NCBI GenBank assembly: GCA_002343485.1
Contig: DDST01000177.1
Coordinates: 1 to 16,839 of the forward strand
From: Proteobacteria bacterium UBA2383
Lineage (GTDB): Bacteria; Pseudomonadota; Gammaproteobacteria; Competibacterales; Competibacteraceae
Length of the DNA stretch: 16,839 bases
Direction of reading: 5' to 3'
Below are positions 1-5,925 of the stretch, one piece after another; position 1 is the stretch's first letter; every line of letters starts with the position of its first letter. A program made the translations under genes and the position numbers. The notes under the pieces are model-generated. The model did not search any database. It worked only from the letters and a program-made list of their open reading frames with translations, and was not told the origin of the DNA.

Positions 1-19
1 GATGTGGTTTCTCGGACGC

Positions 20-892
20 TTACGTATCGCTGAATTCGGGTAATTGCCGCTCATACTCGGCGATTACCTGGGCACCTAGAAGAATAATAAAGCTGATAGC
101 GTACAATGTCATGAGTACGATAATGGCACCAGCCAGCGAGCCATAAATAGCGTTGACCTTCGATATGTTGGCAAAATACCATACCAATACGTAGCGAGTC
201 CCTTCCCACAATAGCGTTGCGGTGATGCCGCCAATCAGAGCATGCCGCCATGGCAATCGGCCAGCCGGCATTAGCATGTAGATCAGCGCCAACATCCCAA
301 CTTGGCTGAGTAAACCGATAATGTAGAGTGGGATGACCAGTAGACTGGTAGGTGACCATTGCCATCCGAACAGTTGGATGTCCCTGGTCGCCAGGGTTTG
401 CAGCATTCCATTCAGAAGTGTGACTACCAGTAATCCGCATCCCAGCAACAATACATAAAGATAAGGTAGCAACAATGAAGTGACTATCTGCCGAGCATGA
501 ACCTTATGCCGGTGGGCGAAAATCACGGTCATGGCATTTTCCATTACGCCAAAGGCAGCAGCGCTAAAAAACAGCAGAGTTGCCGCCATGGTCCAGCCTA
601 GTGCCTTCCGATGCGCCAAAAATTGCCGCACCTGTTCTAGGATGAGTTCGGATTCGCCAGGAACCAATTGTTCCAAATATCGCTGCAGTATGCTCAGTAA
701 CTGCGCCTCATTCACGATTTGGGACAGAGCAACCAATAATAGGATAACTAAGGGAACTAGTGAAAGTAGAGCGTTATAGGCAATCGCACCCGCCAGTAAG
801 GTGCCTTGATTGGTCTGGAAGCCTTGAAAGACCCGCTTGATGAAGGCCAATGGATGGCAAAATAGCCGGTAAAAAGGATGTTTAAGCCACAT
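20..892 (-). CDS. yihY: YihY/BrkB-family inner membrane protein
   Basis: A 290-residue polytopic membrane protein of the YihY/BrkB (UPF0761) family, once misnamed ribonuclease BN. Its molecular function is not firmly known. About six hydrophobic segments are visible. The family's N-terminal signature, a GAIAYNALLSLVPL-like stretch, lies near residues 35-50. The usual C-terminal YGSLAGAIIVLM...LLGAQVIAEYE segment is also present. Length is normal for the family. The ATG start at 892 is preceded by a GAGGAAG ribosome binding site about 8 nt upstream. The gene begins only 38 nt after the stop of the large TIR-STAND gene on the same strand, with no terminator between them, so the two are probably cotranscribed. 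Family assignment is strong. Any functional link to the TIR protein is inference. Confidence 0.9.
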   Translation of the reverse strand: MWLKHPFYRLFCHPLAFIKRVFQGFQTNQGTLLAGAIAYNALLSLVPLVILLLVALSQIVNEAQLLSILQRYLEQLVPGESELILEQVRQFLAHRKALGWTMAATLLFFSAAAFGVMENAMTVIFAHRHKVHARQIVTSLLLPYLYVLLLGCGLLVVTLLNGMLQTLATRDIQLFGWQWSPTSLLVIPLYIIGLLSQVGMLALIYMLMPAGRLPWRHALIGGITATLLWEGTRYVLVWYFANISKVNAIYGSLAGAIIVLMTLYAISFIILLGAQVIAEYERQLPEFSDT

Positions 893-930
893 GGTAAGGC
901 TTCCTCTTGGAATCTTGGCGGGATGACAGC

Positions 931-3900
931 TCAGACCTGCCGGTTACCCGATTCCAGCGAGTCCAGCAGTAGTTGGAGTTCCACTGCGTACTGATAGTGC
1001 AGATCCGGGTCGAGGGCCAGTGCTGGATCCCGGTTACCTTCGAGGATTGCTTTCAACTTAGCCGCTAGTAGCTTACCCGCTGGTGGTACATTCGAACTGG
1101 AGGTGATCTGTTCCAGTTTGGCGGCCAGTATATTGATGGCTTGGATATCGTTAGTGCGCAGCGCCTGACCAATCTGTGCACATAAACGGATGCCCGGATT
1201 GCTGTTTTCACCACCGGCTCGCCGATAGGCCAGATACTTCTGGATCGCCTGCTGCCGCGCCTGATCAGCTACTTCGGCGTTCTGCGCCGACTGACCAACA
1301 TCGCGTAGACCACGCCGGATTGCCCAATTGCGGGCGGTGGGGCTTTCAGGAGGGTTGCACTCGCTGGCGCGGTAAAGCTCCTGACGGGCTTCATCTGGTC
1401 GTCGCAATTGAATTAGCACATTCGCTAGCTTATTGCGGCTGGCTTCCTCACCGTTCCCATCACCTAATTGCGCATACAGCTCTGCCATTCGCCGGTAGGC
1501 CAGCACCGCCTCCTCAAGCTGGTTCAAGATTTGGTGCAAATGGCCCAACTCCCCTAAGACCTCAGCGATCCCTCGGCGATGGCGCTGCTGCTCATATAGA
1601 TAAAGCGACTTCTGGCAAGCTTGCAGCGCTTGTTCCATCCGCCCATCCAGCTTGTAGACCATGCCCAGTTGCCGCCAAGCTTGGGCAGCGTTTTCTGGCT
1701 GGCCGAGAATTTCGAATGTGCGCCGTGCTGTGTCATACATCGCAATAGCGTCGGCGTAATGACCTTGGCGTTGACGCACCAGCCCGAGTTGCATTTGGTT
1801 AGCGGCAACTGTAGGACTTGGCACTTTGGGATCGGTTTGAGCAAGCGCTGCTTCATAAGCGGCAGCAGCATCCTTTAAGCGTCGCAGATAGGTCAGGCAA
1901 TCACCGATTTCCGCATCAGCAACCGCAGCCATGCGAGCGGCGCTGTGATTGCCCGCATTGGCTAGAGCTTGGAATTCTTGGCGGGCGATGTGCAATTCGC
2001 GAACCGCTGGCTCCGCAGCTCCAGCCAGCTTTAGCAGCTTGCCCAGCTCGAAACTCGACCGGGCAATATCATAAGATGCACCAGGGTAGGCATTAACCCC
2101 TGCATCTTGGCAGTGCCGCACCAATTGCCGGGCGGCCTGCACCGCATCTTCCAGCGATCCGCCATCGCGTAACCGTTCGAGGCGCAGCCGCTCGCTTTCA
2201 AAACGGGTCCGGCTCCAACCAGGCAGTGTCTGACCCGCCCGTTCACGGACGGCTGCCGCTTCGGCCAGCGCAGCAGGAGCATTAAGATGGGTAAATAATT
2301 GTTCCATCTGACTAGCCAACCGGGTTGTCCGCTCAGGTGCCGGTTGTTGCTGACAATCTCTGAGTAAGGCCAATAAGTTGGGTAGTTCCAACCGGAGCAG
2401 ACGTAAGGTACGGACATGATCCTTGAAGTATTGCCGATAGAGAATCGACAGTAGATGTTCCATAGCGGCGCGCCAACGCTCCCGCCATGCTGCCCGTTGC
2501 TGAGTGTCCAGTTGTCCGCCCAGATAACTCGATAACGCCGGGTTGATACGCAAGTGGCCGTAACCTTCATCATGAGCTAGGTTCAGAGTAATCAACTGTT
2601 CGCACAGTGCATCAGCGGCTCGTTGATCGAGTTCACACGCCTGTTCCAGAACGAGGCGGTTGATCCCGTTCTTAGCAAAAGCTAGCAATGCCAATTGCTC
2701 CCGGTTGCCTGCAGGCAACCGGCGCAAGGCTTGTTCTAGCTCCAGGTAAAGCGGCCATTGCAGGTCATCGCTATGGTGGCGTAGTAGTTCCAGGCGGATG
2801 GAGCGAAGATAGTCCAAAGCAGCATGGATTCCATGGGTGCTGATTTCGTGGGCCAAGCGGCGCAAGGCGCCAGGGTGGCCGCCTGCTAGTGCTGCCAGCT
2901 GGCGTAAAGGCTGCAATCCACCATCCTTATCAGCAGGTGGAGATTCCCCTGTAGCGATCAACGTTCGGCTAATTAGAGTAATTGCATCGTCGTCATCTAA
3001 TGGTCCCAGGACGATTTCTTTCCAGGGGGCAGCGAAGGAGGGTGGCCCCAGCCGGCCTGTCGCTAGCAGCCGCAGACCAGACCATTCACCCAACAGTTTT
3101 TTCCAGAACCGTTCGAACGCCTCATCGTGTTCCGAGGGCCACTGTTCGATCTGATCCAGTATGATCAGAGTGGGTTGAGCGCGCAGGGTTTGCCAGATGT
3201 GATCTACAGCCTGCCAAATTCCTGGATAGCGCCCGGCGGTCCAGTGTTGGCCGTTGGGTAGTAGTTGTTGGCCGAGGTGTTCCACCAAGGTATGGAACTC
3301 GCTGGCATCATCATCCCGTAGATAGGCAACATGCCGGCATCGACCGCTGTGCACCAGCCATCTTGCCAGAGTGACTGCTGTCGCGGTTTTACCGCAGCCA
3401 CTGGGTCCGCGAAGAAAAATTGCAGAATAGTTGTCGAGCGATCGTTCCATAGCCAGCAGGTTGCGGCTGCGCCCGACGAAGCCGGTAGGCGGTGGCTCGG
3501 GTAGCAAGCCTAACGAGCCTGTTGTGCTTTGCCCGAGCAGCCGACGCCAGAGTTCCAGGGGGGGGCGCAGTACGAGGCGGGAATCGTGCTGGCCTAGATA
3601 CAATTGGACGGCAAACCAATCTTGCAGGTGGACACCGCCGCCGCCCAGCCCCTGGACACGGTAGCTGTCGCTGGCCAGCCGCTTCTGACCTGCAAACACG
3701 GCTTGAGCGATCCGGGCACCGCGCAGTAGTTCTTCATAAAACGTGCTCCAAAACTGTCGCAGCGCTTCTGTTGAGGTGTCGGGATGTAAGGTAATTACTG
3801 TGGGAATTCCGGCTGCCAGCAGAGCTGAAGCCAAGATGACGGTCATAGAAGCAGGGCAGGGCAAGGCTACTAAGCGGATACGATAAGTCACCAGCAGGGA

Positions 3901-5208
3901 CGCCAGCGCGGGAATTGGAACAAATTCGGCCTCGCGATACTTGGCAGTTAGCGAGCTCTGGTTGGTTTCAAATGCGAATCTCAGTGCACTCGAATCCTCG
4001 TCAGCGGAGGGTGGCAGCAAATAGCCGTCCAAATGCAGAGCAGTGAAAGGCCGTCCTGCTGCCCAGGCTTCGTTCAACTGTTTCTCTAGGGTCGCCAGCG
4101 TCGGTGGTACTAACACTTGGGTTTCGGCCAGAGCGCCTAGATGGCTTAGAGCATCAAGCAGTGGCAGCGCGCTGCGCCGGTAATCGGGATGTCCAGTGGG
4201 TTCGGTATCAGGACGTGGACTGATCACGAGCAATCGTAGCGGAGGCGGCGCTGGCAGAATGGGATCACCGCCACCGGCTAGCCGGCGTTGAAATTCGACA
4301 GGCTGTTTGCCTTGGATTAGGAAGCCAGCTGCATCATGCAGCAGTTCCCAAGGTAACCCCAAAATAGCCGGAGTTTGTAGCGGTGTGGCTTGTATCTGAA
4401 GAGTCAACCGGTGTTCACGGGGGTCAGCTGGATCGCGCCAGCCGGAAGTTAAGGACTGCAACTCCGGGCGGCCAAGAGTGGCTTGGTACAGGCAGTGGCC
4501 CCAGTTAGCCAGTATCGCATCGGTGCGCCGGGCAACTTGACGGGCGGCATCGGTTGGCCAGCGGAGATGATCTTGCCAATACCAGTGTAAGGTCCGGGCC
4601 GCCAGGGGTGAAGGCAGGGGGCCGGAAACTGTATCTATATTAACCGCCGGTTCAGACTCGGGACGACGGTTCAGGCGGGCGGTAATCTGCCAGTTGTCAG
4701 GGGATGCGTTATCCGCCAGATTGAAGATGATCTCTAGTTCGGCGATCGGTGAGGGAGCACGGTCGGCGGTCGTATCTGCAGCACGCGGTGCACCAAGCGT
4801 ATTGAGCAATATTGGCAGCACCGCGCCAAGTCCTTCAGCGGTTAGGAGGATCGGTGGCGTCGGGGGTAGAGGCGTGAACCAGTGGTTGAGTACAGCCGGG
4901 TCTATCCCGGGCAACAGCAATGGGATGACGCGATAGGTGTCGGCCCGCCGCCGTTCTGCTTCCTGAGCGACCTCAATTTCCCGCCGCAGCCAAGCCAGGT
5001 TGCCAGTATTGAGTCCAAGCACCACGATGACGTGTTGAGCTTGTTCGATCGCCCATCGTACGTCTTGTGTCAAGTGTTCATTACCGCGTAACTGGTGGGT
5101 ATCACGCCAGACTGGAATGCGGCAAGCTTCCAGAGCTAACCCTAGATCTCGGGCGAATTCGTCTTCAGTGAAGGCATGACAGATAAACAGCAGGGGAGCG
5201 GCGGCCAT
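931..5208 (-). CDS. TIR - CHAT-like - STAND ATPase - TPR protein (candidate defence/signalling)
   Basis: A predicted cytoplasmic 1425-residue multidomain protein. Residues about 3-130 form a TIR domain (LLFICHAFTEDEFARDL start). A WLRRE motif places a glutamate (E77) where NAD-cleaving TIR domains carry their catalytic Glu. Residues about 155-530 resemble a CHAT (caspase-like) domain: Cys451 (ALPCPAS) is present, but the expected GHG histidine is Tyr396 (LHLDGYL). Residues about 575-880 form a STAND NTPase with an FVGR entry motif, Walker A GPSGCGKT (601-608), Walker B LIILDQIEQW (681-690) and a GGHPGAL motif near 776-782. TPR repeats span about 1047-1285, a plausible sensor. The frame is open upstream to 5322, but ATG 5208 is chosen because the TIR fold begins immediately after it and the 38 extra codons overlap the divergent hsp20 promoter region. 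The ribosome binding site is weak and no clear promoter was recognised. Known TIR-STAND proteins act in anti-phage defence or signalling; that role here is inference. Confidence 0.85.
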   Translation of the reverse strand: MAAAPLLFICHAFTEDEFARDLGLALEACRIPVWRDTHQLRGNEHLTQDVRWAIEQAQHVIVVLGLNTGNLAWLRREIEVAQEAERRRADTYRVIPLLLPGIDPAVLNHWFTPLPPTPPILLTAEGLGAVLPILLNTLGAPRAADTTADRAPSPIAELEIIFNLADNASPDNWQITARLNRRPESEPAVNIDTVSGPLPSPLAARTLHWYWQDHLRWPTDAARQVARRTDAILANWGHCLYQATLGRPELQSLTSGWRDPADPREHRLTLQIQATPLQTPAILGLPWELLHDAAGFLIQGKQPVEFQRRLAGGGDPILPAPPPLRLLVISPRPDTEPTGHPDYRRSALPLLDALSHLGALAETQVLVPPTLATLEKQLNEAWAAGRPFTALHLDGYLLPPSADEDSSALRFAFETNQSSLTAKYREAEFVPIPALASLLVTYRIRLVALPCPASMTVILASALLAAGIPTVITLHPDTSTEALRQFWSTFYEELLRGARIAQAVFAGQKRLASDSYRVQGLGGGGVHLQDWFAVQLYLGQHDSRLVLRPPLELWRRLLGQSTTGSLGLLPEPPPTGFVGRSRNLLAMERSLDNYSAIFLRGPSGCGKTATAVTLARWLVHSGRCRHVAYLRDDDASEFHTLVEHLGQQLLPNGQHWTAGRYPGIWQAVDHIWQTLRAQPTLIILDQIEQWPSEHDEAFERFWKKLLGEWSGLRLLATGRLGPPSFAAPWKEIVLGPLDDDDAITLISRTLIATGESPPADKDGGLQPLRQLAALAGGHPGALRRLAHEISTHGIHAALDYLRSIRLELLRHHSDDLQWPLYLELEQALRRLPAGNREQLALLAFAKNGINRLVLEQACELDQRAADALCEQLITLNLAHDEGYGHLRINPALSSYLGGQLDTQQRAAWRERWRAAMEHLLSILYRQYFKDHVRTLRLLRLELPNLLALLRDCQQQPAPERTTRLASQMEQLFTHLNAPAALAEAAAVRERAGQTLPGWSRTRFESERLRLERLRDGGSLEDAVQAARQLVRHCQDAGVNAYPGASYDIARSSFELGKLLKLAGAAEPAVRELHIARQEFQALANAGNHSAARMAAVADAEIGDCLTYLRRLKDAAAAYEAALAQTDPKVPSPTVAANQMQLGLVRQRQGHYADAIAMYDTARRTFEILGQPENAAQAWRQLGMVYKLDGRMEQALQACQKSLYLYEQQRHRRGIAEVLGELGHLHQILNQLEEAVLAYRRMAELYAQLGDGNGEEASRNKLANVLIQLRRPDEARQELYRASECNPPESPTARNWAIRRGLRDVGQSAQNAEVADQARQQAIQKYLAYRRAGGENSNPGIRLCAQIGQALRTNDIQAINILAAKLEQITSSSNVPPAGKLLAAKLKAILEGNRDPALALDPDLHYQYAVELQLLLDSLESGNRQV

Positions 5209-5284
5209 CAGGCGGTTCCGGGCAACTTGAATGAAAGATAGGAAATATAAATATAGCGTAGCGTAAAAATACCTCGGTGAAACC

Positions 5285-5320
5285 CTTGAAAATTGAGGTT
5301 TCAACCCCATCTTATATTGC
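5285..5320 (+). promoter_or_regulatory. sigma-32 heat shock promoter of hsp20
   Basis: A CCCTTGAA box ends at 5290. It is followed by a 14-nt spacer and CCCCATCTTAT starting at 5305, an almost exact match to the RpoH (sigma-32) consensus CTTGAA - 13 to 15 nt - CCCCAT. Transcription would start near 5318-5321, leaving an untranslated leader of about 60 nt before hsp20. A perfect 6-bp inverted repeat, TTGAAA (5286-5291) and TTTCAA (5299-5304) with 7 nt between, covers most of the -35 box and the spacer. Confidence 0.88.
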
Positions 5321-5368
5321 AAGAGAAGAGGTGTTTACAGAACATGGGAACTTTAACTATCAATTGGC

Positions 5369-5374
5369 AGGAGG
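5369..5374 (+). promoter_or_regulatory. Shine-Dalgarno site fixing the hsp20 start
   Basis: AGGAGG lies 7 nt before ATG 5382 and decides that start over the upstream GTG at 5277. The GGAGG core sits in the loop of a small possible hairpin (5364-5379: UUG pairs with CAA and CA with UG, with one bulged G). This might weakly modulate initiation, but five pairs with a bulge is marginal. Confidence 0.8.
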
Positions 5375-5381
5375 TGCAACC

Positions 5382-5822
5382 ATGGCTCTGATGCGCTATG
5401 AACCCTTCAATCTATTGAACCAGTTGCAGCGGGAAATGAATCGGCTGTTTGATACCAGCCGGATGGGTGATGAAGAAGGAGGGCATTTATTGGCTGATTG
5501 GGCGCCGGCGGTGGATATTAAGGAAGAGCCAGCTCAGTTCGTGATTCATGCCGATGTGCCGGGTGTTGAGGCTAAGGATATTGATATCACTCTGGAGAAT
5601 GGCGTACTGACGCTGAAAGGCCAGCGAGCGTTTAACAAGCAGGAAGAGACTGAGAATTACCGCCGGGTTGAGCGGGTACGCGGCACATTTTTGCGGCGGT
5701 TCTCGTTGCCAGATGCGGTGGATGCCGAGAAGGTAGCCGCCAAGTGCAAGGATGGGGTGCTGGAGTTGATCGTGCCGAAACGTGAATCGGCACAACCTCG
5801 CCGGATCACCATTGAAAGTTGA
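5382..5822 (+). CDS. Hsp20/alpha-crystallin small heat shock protein
   Basis: A 146-residue small heat shock protein, an ATP-independent cytoplasmic holdase that keeps unfolding proteins soluble until DnaK/ClpB can refold them. The N-terminal arm is short (MALMRYEPFNLLNQLQREMN). The alpha-crystallin domain covers about residues 40-133 and includes ADVPGVEAKDIDITLENGVLTLKG and the conserved GVLELIVPK near its end. The C-terminal tail has an I-T-I triplet (142-144), the IxI motif that docks into neighbouring subunits. Length is typical of the class A proteobacterial type. An in-frame GTG at 5277 would add 35 residues, but they are translated from the sigma-32 promoter and leader, so ATG 5382 with its AGGAGG is chosen. 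The gene is monocistronic and heat regulation through RpoH is strongly suggested. Confidence 0.96.
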   Translation: MALMRYEPFNLLNQLQREMNRLFDTSRMGDEEGGHLLADWAPAVDIKEEPAQFVIHADVPGVEAKDIDITLENGVLTLKGQRAFNKQEETENYRRVERVRGTFLRRFSLPDAVDAEKVAAKCKDGVLELIVPKRESAQPRRITIES

Positions 5823-5878
5823 TCGCAACGAGGAGAACAAAGCACGAAGCTGTGTTCTTCAGGATTGACCAAACCAAA

Positions 5879-5902
5879 AGCGCGGGTTGAAAAACCCGCG
5901 CT
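5879..5902 (-). terminator. Hairpin terminator between hsp20 and ptsP
   Basis: A perfect 10-bp stem, AGCGCGGGTT and AACCCGCGCT, with a GAAA loop on the plus strand. On the minus strand it is followed by TTTGGTTTGG, so it fits an intrinsic terminator for ptsP, whose stop lies 24 nt before it. On the plus strand the tail is less T-rich, but the position just after hsp20 suggests it may act both ways. An outer pair, AAAGCAC (5839-5845) and GTGCTTT (5903-5909), could extend the structure. Confidence 0.75.
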
Positions 5903-5925
5903 GTGCTTTCGGGCGAACCAAGGCT

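Noticed and set aside
1176..1748. 190-codon plus-strand open frame inside the TIR gene
   Set aside because: It lies antisense to a region coding clear TPR repeats, has no recognisable domain and has low-complexity composition typical of a shadow frame.
5209..5322. Upstream extension of the TIR gene by 38 codons
   Set aside because: The added residues are hydrophobic/aromatic with no TIR similarity and are encoded by the hsp20 promoter region; the TIR fold begins right after Met at 5208.
5277..5381. Upstream extension of hsp20 to a GTG at 5277
   Set aside because: It would translate through the sigma-32 promoter and leader. AGGAGG before ATG 5382 and the family N-terminus fix the later start.
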